A stretch of DNA of 64,000 nucleotides from Coxiella endosymbiont of Dermacentor marginatus (GTDB lineage: Bacteria > Pseudomonadota > Gammaproteobacteria > Coxiellales > Coxiellaceae), in contig NZ_OU015521.1 of assembly GCF_907164955.1 (NCBI RefSeq), positions 682,001-746,000 of the forward strand, in the 5' to 3' direction. Position numbers and translations under genes: made by a program. Shown one piece after another: positions 29,640 through 39,434 of the stretch. Under the pieces are notes generated by a model, which saw nothing but the letters and a program-made list of their open reading frames with translations, ran no database searches and was not told the DNA's origin. Every line of letters begins with the position of its first letter. Position 1 is the stretch's first letter.

Positions 29640-29764
29640 ATACGAATAAATCCCGATAACCCATAGAGACCTCACTTAAGCAAGTAATGAGAATTCTTGA
29701 AGAAGACAGAGTAATTATTTATTCTGGCAAACATACTTTAAAGTATGTTTGCCAGAATAAATAA
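29640..29764 (+). pseudogene. yciO: yciO-like remnant (Sua5/YciO/YrdC family, N-terminal piece)
   Basis: The frame IRINPDNP-stop, followed after a frameshift by SLKQVMRILEEDRVIIYSG, follows the E. coli YciO N-terminus (xxIHPDNPQxRLxxQxxxIxxxGGVIxYPTDSG) closely. Only about 40 residues remain before TAA inside a palindrome. In many gammaproteobacteria yciO lies near scpA-scpB, and an scpB piece follows 200 bp downstream, supporting the call. The match was made by eye. Confidence 0.5.
29715..29764. repeat. Perfect 50-bp palindrome
   Basis: Bases 29715-29739 and 29740-29764 are exact reverse complements, 25 bp per arm with no spacer, centred on TTTAAA. The arms contain TCTGGCAAACATAC, so the symmetry is not simple AT repetition. 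The left arm overlaps the end of the yciO-like reading. As RNA it would form a long hairpin; as DNA, a cruciform. Confidence 0.97.
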
Positions 29765-29960
29765 GCCTTTATAATATAATATTACCTAGAGGATAAAGAA
29801 AGAACGTATTTTTATTGATTAAGAATTATCATAGGCTTATTACTTCTATCACTAAATTCACTAAATTAATTGCAGCTTTAATTAGGCATTATTAGTCAAT
29901 GAAAATTGATAAACGTCTTACCATAAGCTAATTTTAGGAGTACTTACTTCTTTTGGAAGA

Positions 29961-30215
29961 CATATTGAATCAAGAAACATTATTAGCTTTTTACTAGAAA
30001 CGCTTGCTTTCATTACCTGTCATCAACCTATTTTACGAGAAGAAATTGAGGCAATTTGTAGGGTTATGATAAGTTCGGATATTATGCAGCAATTATTAGA
30101 TTAAGTGGATTAAAAATAGATAGATATTGAGATGTTTTAAGGATAGTTCGGTTTACATGTAACCACATAAGCTTTTTAGATTATTTTAATTTAAAAAGAT
30201 AACCGACTTAACATT
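29961..30215 (+). pseudogene. scpB: scpB remnant (segregation and condensation protein B)
   Basis: The plus-strand frame from about 29970 reads FLLETLAFITCHQPILREEI, then EAICRVMISSDIMQQLLD, closely matching the ScpB winged-helix core (LLETLAIIAYRQPITRAEIE, IRGVxVSS). After two stops and a frameshift near 30102-30116 it continues with SFLDYFNLKR, the ScpB GTTxxFLDYFNLKSLxELP end. The N-terminal half is missing or unreadable. ScpB helps SMC-ScpA condense chromosomes; this copy cannot make a full protein. Confidence 0.8.
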
Positions 30216-31198
30216 TAATTTAACACTTAAAAAAAGGTGGTGAATTTAGAAAAAAGAGTAGCGTATTCAGTGGAACAATTAGCATTATCAGCTACATCTT
30301 CTTCTAAATAAAAATGAAAAAAGAGAAAATAATGAAACACTTTGTTTTTATTAACGTGAAGTTTAAAAATTTAATCGATAATATGCATCCGTAATTTTTA
30401 TTTTTAATGCTATTTTTGACTCATATTTGAGAACATATAAAAAATGATTTTTGATGTTTCCATCCATCTGGTCAATTTAAAATAACGTGTGATAAATAAG
30501 GTGAAGGGTTGAAGTTTCGTAGCTAAATAAGGCCAAGATAAGCAAGTGAAAGACTTGCAAAGCATGTGCTCATTGCTCTTATTTCACTTTATCCGTTAAA
30601 ACTAAGCTTCTTTTAGTAGTATCATTTATGCAAGACAACCGTAGTTTGGTTCATTTCAAACTTAGATAAAAAACTATCATAGTAAGTGAGTAATGCAATC
30701 AAGACAGTCTGTCGTGTATAAATAAACATCACCTCATATTTTATATATAAACTCCTGATTAAGCAGCAGAATTTGACTTTCTTTAAGGAATTCGATTTAC
30801 GTTTGTTTATTTAATGCAAAAAGAGATCAATATTCCTAATTTTTCTCAAGGACAGTGGTTTGAAAACAACCTCTTGGATTAAAAATCGATTGCTTATGAT
30901 GTTTTAAATCGCAATTTTTTGGCTTTTGATCGTTTTTGCTTTTTGACTATCTTTAATAAAATAATTCACAAAACACCCCATCTGATAAGAGACTAAACAA
31001 GGATAAGATATTTCTTAGGGTATTTCTTTTGATGTTCAAATATTAACATATCATTGGTATACATTGAATCTTATTGATAAGATTGTGATTTTATTCAAAT
31101 TCTATGTCCTTAAAGACTTCATAGAAGTGCTGGAGATACTTAAGATATATTGTTATGATTCTCTTAAATCTCTAGTTTATCTTCATCATGGAGTTATA

Positions 31199-31687
31199 GT
31201 GGATGTTAATAGTTATCCTCTAATTTATCGACTTGGATTGATATTAAAAGAAAAGGAAATGAAATTAGCGGTGGCAGAATCTTGTACAGGAGGGGGATTT
31301 TGTTGGGCTGTTACTTGTATTCCAGGAAGTTCTACTTGGTTTGAATGTGGGTTTATTACATACAGTGACAGTGCAAAAGAAGAACTTTTAGGCATAGATC
31401 CGAAATTAATAAAACAAGAAGGAGCTGTTAGTGAGGTGGTGGTGCGCGAAATGGCTGTAGGTGCTTTGAAACGAAGTCATGCGGATATCACTCTGAGTAT
31501 TACAGGTATTGCTGGACCAAGTTGTGGGATGTTTAATAAAACCGCAGGAACTGTCTGGTTTGGAATTGCAAAAAAAATAGGCAAAGTACAATGTTACAAA
31601 GCTCATTTTGATAGCGGTCGTAAACACGTTCGAGATTCGGCAGTTGCTTGTGGATTAAAATATTTGCTTAAATCCATTGCAGTTTAA
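31199..31687 (+). CDS. pncC: Nicotinamide-nucleotide amidohydrolase PncC (CinA C-terminal domain)
   Basis: Deamidates nicotinamide mononucleotide to nicotinate mononucleotide, recycling NMN released by NAD-dependent DNA ligase. The domain shows AVAESCTGGGF, GSSTWFECGFITYSDSAKEELLG, GAVSEVVVREMA and ITGIAGPSCG. The frame is open back to a TTG at 31064, but the extra residues are not family-like. The GTG at 31199, 6 bases after GGAG, gives 162 residues, the usual PncC length. It lies 125 bp before recA, a common pairing. With NadE it retains NAD salvage. Confidence 0.92.
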   Translation: MDVNSYPLIYRLGLILKEKEMKLAVAESCTGGGFCWAVTCIPGSSTWFECGFITYSDSAKEELLGIDPKLIKQEGAVSEVVVREMAVGALKRSHADITLSITGIAGPSCGMFNKTAGTVWFGIAKKIGKVQCYKAHFDSGRKHVRDSAVACGLKYLLKSIAV

Positions 31688-31812
31688 AGGAGTATAGAAT
31701 ATCAAAGCGATTTCTTACATAGAAAAAGTAGAATAATACCTTTAATAATTTTTCTGAAAAAATTCTATATTTATGAAGTAATTATTTTTAAATTTGATTT
31801 TAAGGAGTAAGA

Positions 31813-32847
31813 ATGGACGATCGTAATAAAGCATTAAGCGCCACCTTATCTCAAATTGAGTGCCAATTTGGCAAGGGCTCAGTTATGCGTCTGGGCGATT
31901 CCAGCATTATTAAAGATATCGATGTAATTTCGACAGGTTCCTTGGGTTTAGATATTGTCTTGGGTGTAGGTGGCTTACCTCGAGGGCGTGTGATAGAAAT
32001 TTATGGCCCAGAGGCTTCTGGAAAAACGACTTTAACGCTTCAAACGATTGTTTCTTGTCAGAAAATGGGAGGTATAGCAGCTTTTGTAGATGCTGAACAT
32101 GCTTTGGATGCTATTTACGCTGAAAAATTGGGTGTTAATGTTAATGATTTGTTAATATCGCAACCTGATACTGGAGAACAAGCCTTAGAAATTACTGATA
32201 TGTTGGTTCGCTCAGGCGCCATTGATGTTGTGGTGGTTGACTCTGTAGCTGCTTTGACACCTAAGGCTGAAATTGAAGGAGATATGGGCGATTCCCATAT
32301 AGGACTTCAAGCACGATTAATGTCACAAGCATTGCGTAAACTTACTTCTAACATTAGGAAATCCAATACATTAGTAATATTTATTAATCAGATACGAATG
32401 AAAATCGGTGTCATTTTCGGTAGTCCCGAAATCACTACTGGTGGAAATGCACTCAAATTTTATTCCTCAGTACGGTTGGATATTCGTCGTGTTGGGTCAA
32501 TTAAAAAAGGTGAAGAAATTATAGGTAGTGAAACACGAGTTAAAGTGGTTAAAAACAAGGTAGCACCACCTTTTCGTCAAGTGGAATTTGATATTTTATA
32601 TGGGTTTGGGATTTCACGCGAAAGTGAATTAATTGAGCTTGGTGTTAAAAATGAGATCGTTGAAAAATCTGGTTCTTGGTATAGTTATAATGGTGAACGC
32701 ATTGGGCAAGGAAAAGAAAATGTTCGCCAATTTTTAATTGAAAATCATGAAATTTCAAAAGAAATTGAAACTCGTTTACGAGAAAAATTATTTCCGAAAC
32801 AAAAAAGTGGAGAAAAAATGGCTGAAGAGATTGTTGTGATAAAATGA
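31813..32847 (+). CDS. recA: Recombinase RecA
   Basis: ATP-dependent strand-exchange protein for recombinational repair. The 344 residues have Walker [10 protein letters not shown] (family usually GPESSGKTT), [28 protein letters not shown], the L1 and L2 loops and [18 protein letters not shown]. The L2 side reads [10 protein letters not shown] instead of FGNPETTTGG, a mild deviation. AAGGAG precedes the ATG. I see no LexA-type operator upstream (no CTG-N10-CAG). The TGA overlaps the ATG of the decayed recX. The core repair gene is intact while its modulator is lost. Confidence 0.97.
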   Translation: MDDRNKALSATLSQIECQFGKGSVMRLGDSSIIKDIDVISTGSLGLDIVLGVGGLPRGRVIEIYGPEASGKTTLTLQTIVSCQKMGGIAAFVDAEHALDAIYAEKLGVNVNDLLISQPDTGEQALEITDMLVRSGAIDVVVVDSVAALTPKAEIEGDMGDSHIGLQARLMSQALRKLTSNIRKSNTLVIFINQIRMKIGVIFGSPEITTGGNALKFYSSVRLDIRRVGSIKKGEEIIGSETRVKVVKNKVAPPFRQVEFDILYGFGISRESELIELGVKNEIVEKSGSWYSYNGERIGQGKENVRQFLIENHEISKEIETRLREKLFPKQKSGEKMAEEIVVIK

Positions 32848-33205
32848 TAGATTTATATGAATGCGCTATTTCTTTATTGATAGAAAATTGCAGTAAAACA
32901 TCATACGCAAGGATGATACAATTTCAACAATAGAAGCTTTAAATAAAATCATAGACATTACATTGAAGATCTTTCAAGACAAGTTATGCTGGAGTTTTTT
33001 TACATCAGCGCATCGACTGCAATTTTAATTCTTATCGTATCTTGGCAGAACTTAAACTAAGATACTGAATTCATTAGTCCAACAATATCCTCTAAGTAAT
33101 GACCAAACATTTTGGTAGGAAGCACTGTCTTCTCTTTTGAAGAAGATAAAAAAGAGGAGATCATGAATAATATTTAAATTTAACTCAAAGAAAAGTTCTG
33201 CTTTT
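32844..33205 (+). pseudogene. recX: recX remnant
   Basis: An ATG overlapping the recA stop opens the frame [20 protein letters not shown], like the RecX start (xxxxYxxAxxLLxxRxxSxxEL), and ends at TAG after 30 codons. Further on, LHQRIDCNFNSYRILAELK, in another frame, matches the RecX R-x-x-x-G-F-G-x-x-R-I-x-x-E-L-K pattern. Nothing longer is open before alaS. RecX inhibits RecA filament growth. Position, start overlap and two matches make this convincing. Confidence 0.75.
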
Positions 33206-33265
33206 GATGTAACGAGAACTCGATTCAGAATATATCAATCATTGGATACAAAAATGTTAAATTAT

Positions 33266-35875
33266 ATGAATAGTGATCAATTGCGCCAAATTTTTGTTGA
33301 ATATTTTAAAAAACTAGATCATAGAATTATTTCTAGTAGTTCGTTAGTTACTGAAAATGATCCAACCCTTTTATTTACAAATGCGGGGATGGTTCAATTC
33401 AAAAATATGTTTTTAGGTATTGACATGTGCTCTTACCAACGGGCCGTTTCTGTACAGAAATGTATACGAGTAGGCGGTAAGCACAACGATTTGAAAAACG
33501 TAGGCTACACATCCTACCATCACACTTTTTTTGAAATGCTAGGGAATTTTAGTTTTGGGGATTATTTTAAGCGCGAAGCTATTAATTATGCTTGGTTCTT
33601 TTTAACAGAAGTTCTAGAGTTACCGAAAGAACGTTTGTGGGTTACTGTTTTTCAAAATGATTTTGAAAGTGAAGCTATTTGGCTTAAAGAAATAAAAATT
33701 GATTCGAAGCGTTTTTTTCGTTGCGGAGAAAAAGAGAATTTTTGGCAGATGGGAGATAGCGGACCGTGTGGCCCTTGCACAGAAATATTTTACGATCACG
33801 GATCCGCAGTAACTAGTGGGCCACCAGGAGGTATTCACACGAATGGGGATCGTCGTATAGAAATTTGGAATTTAGTATTTATGGAATATAACCGGGACTT
33901 GTATGGTAAATTACATCCTCTAGATAAACCTTCTGTTGATACTGGGATGGGGTTTGAACGTATTGCTGCAGTAGTACAAGGTGTTCATGATAATTACGAT
34001 ATCGAATTATTCCAATATCTTTTAAAAGCTTTGGGGTTATTAATTGGTAATAAGGATTTTCGTAATACTTCCATGCGAGTAATTGTGGACCACATTCGTT
34101 CGGCTACTTTTCTTATTAATGATGGCGTTATCCCTTCTAATGAAGGAAGAGGTTATGTTTTGCGCCGTATTATTCGTCGCGCTGTGCGTTATGGATATAA
34201 ACTAGGGCAACAGGAAGCCTTTTTCTATCAATTAGTAACTCCGCTAATAAAATCAATGGGGAATGCCTATCCAGAACTCTATAAAACTCAATTCATTATT
34301 GAAAAAGTTCTTCGACAGGAAGAAATGCAATTTTCTCAAACCTTATCTAAGGGACTCAATATTTTGAATCAGAAAATGGCAGAGTTGCCTCATCGGAAAA
34401 TTCCAGGCGATTTGGTTTTTCAATTATATGACACTTACGGTTTTCCCCCAGACTTAACAGCAGATATTGCTAAAGAACATAATTTTACAGTAGATTATGC
34501 AGGGTTTGATAAAGCAATGGAGTGGCAGCGTAAACAATCTCAACAAGCACAGCGGTTTACTATTGATCGTACCCAAAAAGTATACATTGGTGGTGAAACC
34601 GAATTTGTTGGTTATGAAACTTTGAATACAAAAGCTTCTGTCACTGCACTTTTAGAAGCCAATAAGCCAGTAACTATCTTAAATAAAGGGACAAAAGGAG
34701 CAGTAGTCCTTGATCGCACTTCCTTTTATGCTGAATCTGGAGGGCAAGTTGGAGATCAGGGTTATTTATTTTTTGAATCTGGAAGTTTTCGTGTTAGGAA
34801 TACCAAAAAACAGAACACCGTTTATTTACATGTCGGTGAGATGATCAAGGGAACTTTACATGTTACAGATAAAGTAGAGGCAAAGGTAGATAGCTCACGT
34901 TTCGATATTATGCGAAATCACTCAGCTACCCATTTGTTACATAAAGCTTTATGTCGTATATTAGGTGAGCACGTCGTACAAAAAGGTTCTCTAGTTGAAG
35001 CCAAACGTCTGCGATTCGACTTTTCACATCTACGATCCATGACTGAGAAAGAATTGCATGCTGTGGAGAAATTAGTGAACCAACAAATTCAAGCTAATTT
35101 GACTGCTACTGTGCATATCATGACACTTAATAAAGCAAAGGAACTAGGAGCATTAGCCCTCTTTGATGAACGGTATGGAAAGAGGGTTCGTGTTTTAAAA
35201 ATAGGTGATTTTTCTACCGAAATTTGTGGCGGAACTCACATTGAACGAACTGGAGAAATTGGTTTATTCAAAATTATTTCTGAATCAGCCTGTGCCTCGG
35301 GTGTTCGTCGTATTGAAGCAGTTACTGGTCAAGCAGCATTAGCTCATGTTGCATCGGAGGAAGAGCAGTTAGAAATCTTAAGTAATTTATTAAAAACGAA
35401 TAATAACGGATTGATTTTAAAAGTAAATAAATTATTGAAAGACTATCGTAACTTAGAAAAAGAGTTAATGAAATTAAAACAACAAATAGCCTCGCAGCAG
35501 ATTTCACATTTGATAAATAAAGCAGTTGATATTCAGGGAATAAAAATTTTAATATCAAAAATAGAGACAGTGAATCGCAGTGCTTTACGCAGTATGGTAG
35601 ATAAATTAAAGCAAAAACTCGGGAAAGCAGCTATCATACTTGCTATAGTAGAAAAAGATCAGGTTCAATTAATTTCTGGGGTAACAAAAAATTGTTTAGA
35701 TTATTTTAGTGCTACGGAATTATTAATGTCTGTAGCTATTCACATTGGGGGACACAGTGGTGGTCGCCCAGACATGGCACAAGGAGGAGGCAATTCTCCA
35801 GAGCGGTTAGATGAAGCTTTGAAATCGGTGTACGAATGGATAAAAGCGAAATTAACAGCAACAGCTAAACATTAG
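33266..35875 (+). CDS. alaS: Alanyl-tRNA synthetase
   Basis: Charges tRNA-Ala. About 870 residues in the family order: class II catalytic domain ([50 protein letters not shown]), tRNA-recognition domain, editing domain with zinc ligands (NHSATHLLH ... [14 protein letters not shown]) and a C-terminal C-Ala domain. The frame starts at TTG 33242; ATG 33254 and 33266 follow. I prefer 33266 ([10 protein letters not shown]) because family proteins begin M-x-S/T-x-x-(L/I)-R; no ribosome site decides it. The gene is intact, and lysC follows after 50 bp. Confidence 0.96.
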   Translation: MNSDQLRQIFVEYFKKLDHRIISSSSLVTENDPTLLFTNAGMVQFKNMFLGIDMCSYQRAVSVQKCIRVGGKHNDLKNVGYTSYHHTFFEMLGNFSFGDYFKREAINYAWFFLTEVLELPKERLWVTVFQNDFESEAIWLKEIKIDSKRFFRCGEKENFWQMGDSGPCGPCTEIFYDHGSAVTSGPPGGIHTNGDRRIEIWNLVFMEYNRDLYGKLHPLDKPSVDTGMGFERIAAVVQGVHDNYDIELFQYLLKALGLLIGNKDFRNTSMRVIVDHIRSATFLINDGVIPSNEGRGYVLRRIIRRAVRYGYKLGQQEAFFYQLVTPLIKSMGNAYPELYKTQFIIEKVLRQEEMQFSQTLSKGLNILNQKMAELPHRKIPGDLVFQLYDTYGFPPDLTADIAKEHNFTVDYAGFDKAMEWQRKQSQQAQRFTIDRTQKVYIGGETEFVGYETLNTKASVTALLEANKPVTILNKGTKGAVVLDRTSFYAESGGQVGDQGYLFFESGSFRVRNTKKQNTVYLHVGEMIKGTLHVTDKVEAKVDSSRFDIMRNHSATHLLHKALCRILGEHVVQKGSLVEAKRLRFDFSHLRSMTEKELHAVEKLVNQQIQANLTATVHIMTLNKAKELGALALFDERYGKRVRVLKIGDFSTEICGGTHIERTGEIGLFKIISESACASGVRRIEAVTGQAALAHVASEEEQLEILSNLLKTNNNGLILKVNKLLKDYRNLEKELMKLKQQIASQQISHLINKAVDIQGIKILISKIETVNRSALRSMVDKLKQKLGKAAIILAIVEKDQVQLISGVTKNCLDYFSATELLMSVAIHIGGHSGGRPDMAQGGGNSPERLDEALKSVYEWIKAKLTATAKH

Positions 35876-35925
35876 AAGAGAAGTTCGTTGGGAACTCTAC
35901 TAAAATTAAATTGGAGTCCTCGAAC

Positions 35926-37155
35926 ATGGCTTTAATCGTTCAAAAATTTGGGGGTAGTTCTGTTGCAGACATCGATAGAATACAGAATGTCGCTCGTATT
36001 GTTTCGGAAGCACGGCGGCAAGGACATGCAGTGGTGGTGGTGGTTTCAGCAATGTATGGTGAAACTGATCGACTTATTAAACTAGCACGTTCCATTTCCG
36101 ATACTAATCTTAGAGAGTATGATGTTTTGATATCAACAGGCGAACAAATGTCTGCTGCTTTGCTTAGTATGGCATTAGAAGCCAGAAATTGTCCTGCTCA
36201 TTCTTATACTGCTGCACAAATCCATTTACGAACTACTAACGAACATCAAAAAGCTCGAATTATTGATGTTGATCCTCAGATTTTGTTGGCCGATTTAAAA
36301 GAAGGATGTACTCCTGTGGTAACTGGATTCCAAGGAATTAACGAAATTAGTGAGATCACCACTTTAGGCCGAGGAGGATCTGATCTTACTGCGGTTGTTT
36401 TAGCTGCTGCTTTAAAAGCGGAGGAATGTCAAATTTTTACTGATGTCGATGGAGTTTATACCAGTGATCCAAAGGGTGTTCCTACCGCTAGGCGCATTTC
36501 AAAGATTACCTTCGATGAAGTAATAGAAATGTCTAGCTTAGGGGCTAAAGTACTCCAAAATCGATGTCTCGAATTTGCTGGGAAATATCAGGTTCCTATT
36601 CGCGTATTATCCAGTCTTCGAAAAGGACCAGGAACTTTAATTAGTTACGAACGAGATTGCATTGAGCAACCACTTGTATCAGGTATTGCTTTTGAAAGAT
36701 ATCAAGCAAAACTAACTCTCCAAGGAATTCCTGAAAGACTAGGAATAGCTAGCTACATTCTTGGACCTATTAGTAAAGCAGATATTGAAGTGGATATGAT
36801 CGTTCAAAATGTCCTTGCTTTGAATACTAAGATCGATTTTAGCTTCACTGTACAACGGGATGATTACTTAAAAGTATATCCAATCATACAAATGGTAGCG
36901 GAAGAGCTTGGTGCCCAATCAGTATCGGGCAATAGCGAGGTTTCTAAGATTTCCTTAGTAGGTGTAGGGATGCGTTCCCATGCAGGTATTGCCTCTCAGA
37001 TGTTTAGTGCTCTGGGGCAAGAAGGAATTCATATACATTTGATAACTGCTACTGAGGTTAAAATCTCAGCTGTGATTGATGAGAAGTACCTGGAATTAGG
37101 CGCTCGAACACTTCACTCAGTCTTTAATCTTGATCGAGATATAAAAATTTCTTGA
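35926..37155 (+). CDS. lysC: Aspartate kinase
   Basis: Phosphorylates aspartate, the entry to the lysine/diaminopimelate, threonine and methionine pathways, followed by Asd (15737). The 409 residues show the kinase domain (MALIVQKFGGSSVAD, STGEQMSAALLS, TLGRGGSDLTAV, FTDVDGVYTSDP) and two C-terminal ACT domains (about 265-409). The length matches single-function LysC enzymes with two ACT domains. The frame is open to a TTG at 35911, but GGAG 9 bases before the ATG at 35926 fixes the start. It lies in the alaS-lysC-csrA order. No lysine riboswitch is seen in the 50-bp gap. Confidence 0.95.
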   Translation: MALIVQKFGGSSVADIDRIQNVARIVSEARRQGHAVVVVVSAMYGETDRLIKLARSISDTNLREYDVLISTGEQMSAALLSMALEARNCPAHSYTAAQIHLRTTNEHQKARIIDVDPQILLADLKEGCTPVVTGFQGINEISEITTLGRGGSDLTAVVLAAALKAEECQIFTDVDGVYTSDPKGVPTARRISKITFDEVIEMSSLGAKVLQNRCLEFAGKYQVPIRVLSSLRKGPGTLISYERDCIEQPLVSGIAFERYQAKLTLQGIPERLGIASYILGPISKADIEVDMIVQNVLALNTKIDFSFTVQRDDYLKVYPIIQMVAEELGAQSVSGNSEVSKISLVGVGMRSHAGIASQMFSALGQEGIHIHLITATEVKISAVIDEKYLELGARTLHSVFNLDRDIKIS

Positions 37156-37301
37156 TTTATCATTGAATTCCGATATTATCTTAAAGTCTTTCAAAGATCG
37201 AAGAGCTTAGTGCCCTCGATTTTGCTAAAATTAAAAATAAGGAATTTTCGCCTTACTAAAGGCTCTTGCAGGTAAGGATTCCTTCAATGAAGGAGAGGAA
37301 G

Positions 37302-37523
37302 ATGTTAATACTAACAAGACGTATTAGTGAATCGGTGATTATCGGAGACGAAGTCAAGGTGACTGTTCTTGGTATGAAAGGCAACCAAATCCGTATTGGT
37401 ATTGAGGCACCAAAAGAGATTTCTGTTCATCGTGAAGAAATTTATGAGCGGATTCAAAAGGAAAAACTATTAAAACCGAAAGTTGAAGTTGACGCTGAAA
37501 AAGTATGTCTAAATTCTGAATGA
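37302..37523 (+). CDS. csrA: Carbon storage regulator CsrA (RsmA)
   Basis: Small dimeric RNA-binding protein that represses or activates mRNAs at GGA motifs. The 73 residues begin [20 protein letters not shown] and contain the conserved [19 protein letters not shown]. An open frame reaches back to 37266, but AGGAGAGG just ahead of ATG 37302 and the invariant N-terminus set the start. The C-terminal tail after about residue 58 is longer than in E. coli CsrA (61 residues). It lies between lysC and tRNA-Ser, as in many gammaproteobacteria. Confidence 0.96.
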   Translation: MLILTRRISESVIIGDEVKVTVLGMKGNQIRIGIEAPKEISVHREEIYERIQKEKLLKPKVEVDAEKVCLNSE

Positions 37524-37717
37524 TCTCTACCTAATCCTTATTTTCTGTTTTAAATTTGAAGTATAGAAGATGGTTTATTTTACTTCTGCCAAAGGAATGT
37601 TATTATTCCTGCCACAAGAATGTAAAGGTATGTTACTTGGAAATTATTGTCTTTCTGATAACAAAAGAAGCTTGAACGCAAGTAAGCAATTGATTTTTAG
37701 ATAGTATTGCTATTGAT

Positions 37718-37810
37718 GGAGAGATGGCCGAGCTGGCTGAAGGCGCTCCCCTGCTAAGGGAGTATGGGGCGAAAGCTGCATCGAGGGTTCGAATCCCTCT
37801 CTCTCCACCA
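37718..37810 (+). tRNA. tRNA-Ser (anticodon GCT)
   Basis: A 93-base class II tRNA with acceptor GGAGAGA/TCTCTCC, D arm, anticodon loop CTGCTAA (GCT, reading AGC/AGU), a long variable arm typical of tRNA-Ser, T arm GAGGG-TTCGAAT-CCCTC and an encoded CCA. Base 73 is A where tRNA-Ser usually has G. It follows csrA, its common neighbour in gammaproteobacteria. Confidence 0.97.
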
Positions 37811-38355
37811 ACCCAGATAACATGGAATAGAAAAACTCAGCTGTATCATAAAACATACAAATTAATTAATTAAGTTAATAATATTTAAGTGCGGCATCTG
37901 TTATTATCTTAAGAGTATAAGAGGGGTCTCTTAAATGTTTTCAAAGAATATTTTCATATTTAAAGTCATTAGTTAGATTAATTAAGAAACCAGAATTACT
38001 AAGAGGGATTGAAATTAGTAAAAAGCGTATAACTTTCTAGGAATTTTTCTTTTGCAGATTATTTTTAAAGGTGGTGTTATTTTGTTCACGTAATGGATAT
38101 AACTCTGGATAAGGTTTTAATTTCTTTAGTAAAGCAAATAGACGTAAGTTGCTTATAATTTAGGGATATCTTAAAAGATAAATTGTATAAGTATTATACG
38201 TAAATATGACTATGAGACCAGGTTTTGATAATATACCGCCTTGGAAAAAATAGTTTGTATTCAGAAAGATAGATACGGAATAAAAATAAATCTATTTTTA
38301 TCAAAGGTCATCTTGTTAGATTTAAGATCTTGTTAGATTTAAGTTAATAATGCAA

Positions 38356-38376
38356 CACTATACATTCTGTATAGTG
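38356..38376. repeat. Perfect hairpin, 9-bp arms, TTC loop
   Basis: CACTATACA-TTC-TGTATAGTG at 38356-38376. The stem is short with no T-run after it. It is one of three TTC-loop hairpins in non-coding parts of this window. Confidence 0.6.
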
Positions 38377-38671
38377 CAGTTCTTCTTGCCAAAATAATAA
38401 AACGTGGCACTCTTTATTTTGAGATAATCGAGATACAATACTTATTTAGACTTAATCACCATAATAAAGATAAGCAGTCTTTTTTTAGTAAGATTTGATT
38501 AAAAGTTCGAAAAAACTGGCATTCGGGCTTAAAGTGATAAGTTATTCAATTTGAGTATTAATGTGCTTTATTAACTGATTTTATTAACAATTTCATAACT
38601 ATTCGTATCTTTTAAATTAAAGTGGAATAATGAAGCATGAGAAGATATTTTTATCTTGTATAGTATTGGAA

Positions 38672-38708
38672 TCTTATCTTCTTTCTTATTCTAAGAAAGA
38701 AGATAAGA
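38672..38708. repeat. Perfect hairpin, 17-bp arms, TTC loop
   Basis: The arms 38672-38688 and 38692-38708 are exact reverse complements around TTC (89-91 of the same block). The left strand is all pyrimidine except three A, the right nearly all purine. It is far from any gene end, so a terminator role is unlikely. Confidence 0.85.
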
Positions 38709-39434
38709 AATAAAGTTATATAAAGATAGCGAAAAAACCTAGTTTGAGTATAGTAATAAACTCCCTTCGACAAATTATATTTACTATTTATTGGAAAAGT
38801 TTGACTGATAAGGGAAAGTATATAAAAGGTTATTTATAGACGTTAAGTCAAAATGGGAATAAAAACATCCGATATAAATTAAAAGGCATCCAAAAAATAA
38901 AATATTAAGCTAGAGAGATTAAATAAAAGGGAACCTTGTAGGGAGATTGTTTAGATACTTTTATATTCTAGGTAAGCGGTTCCAGAAACTAACGAATACT
39001 ACTCAAAAGATCAATAACTAACACGAAAAGGCCTATAATAGTGACTACAATTTGCCAGGTAGATTCAAATCTGTTACTTTATATGAAATTTAAAGAGCCA
39101 AATATTATATTATAGGAAGAACGGGACGACGGGGAGCGTGTCCCACCTATCACCCCTTATGTCCATAGTGTACTTGACTCATTGGGTATCAATGTTTCTT
39201 GCCACATTTGTAACGTCAGCTAAGTTAATATAGAGTTCTGAATGATAAAATGATAGATAGGAACTAGACCTAAACATAAACCCAGCGAGCGAGGATGAGG
39301 TATAACATTGTATATATCTATCATTTTTATATATGTTAGACCTTGTCTGATAATATTAACAATATATTATCTCATAATAAGACAGTATCTCTACTAGATA
39401 AAAACTAATTAAATAGTAATCCATGGAAGTTACG

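Larger units (their letters stand above)
29143..31198. other. 2-kb graveyard between bolA and pncC
   Basis: Stops in all frames. Within it I can read a yciO-like piece, a perfect 50-bp palindrome and an scpB piece (listed separately). From 30216 to 31198 nothing is recognisable; mutS and rluB, possible former neighbours, are not visible. A 22-codon frame near 30813 (MQKEINIPNFSQGQWFENN) is unidentified. Confidence 0.55.
37811..39434. other. 1.6-kb decayed region between tRNA-Ser and cyoA
   Basis: Stops in all frames; no remnant named. It contains two perfect hairpins with TTC loops (listed separately) and a short G+C-rich patch at about 39118-39170 that stands out from its surroundings. It must also hold the cyo promoter; I could not choose one with confidence. 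Confidence 0.55.

Noticed and set aside
31064-31198. 45-residue N-terminal extension of PncC from TTG
   Set aside because: Not family-like, and a GTG with GGAG at proper spacing gives the normal PncC length.
31688-31812. SOS operator upstream of recA
   Set aside because: I looked for CTG-N10-CAG or similar symmetry before recA and found none.
35876-35925. Lysine riboswitch before lysC
   Set aside because: The gap from alaS to lysC is only 50 bases, too short for the element.
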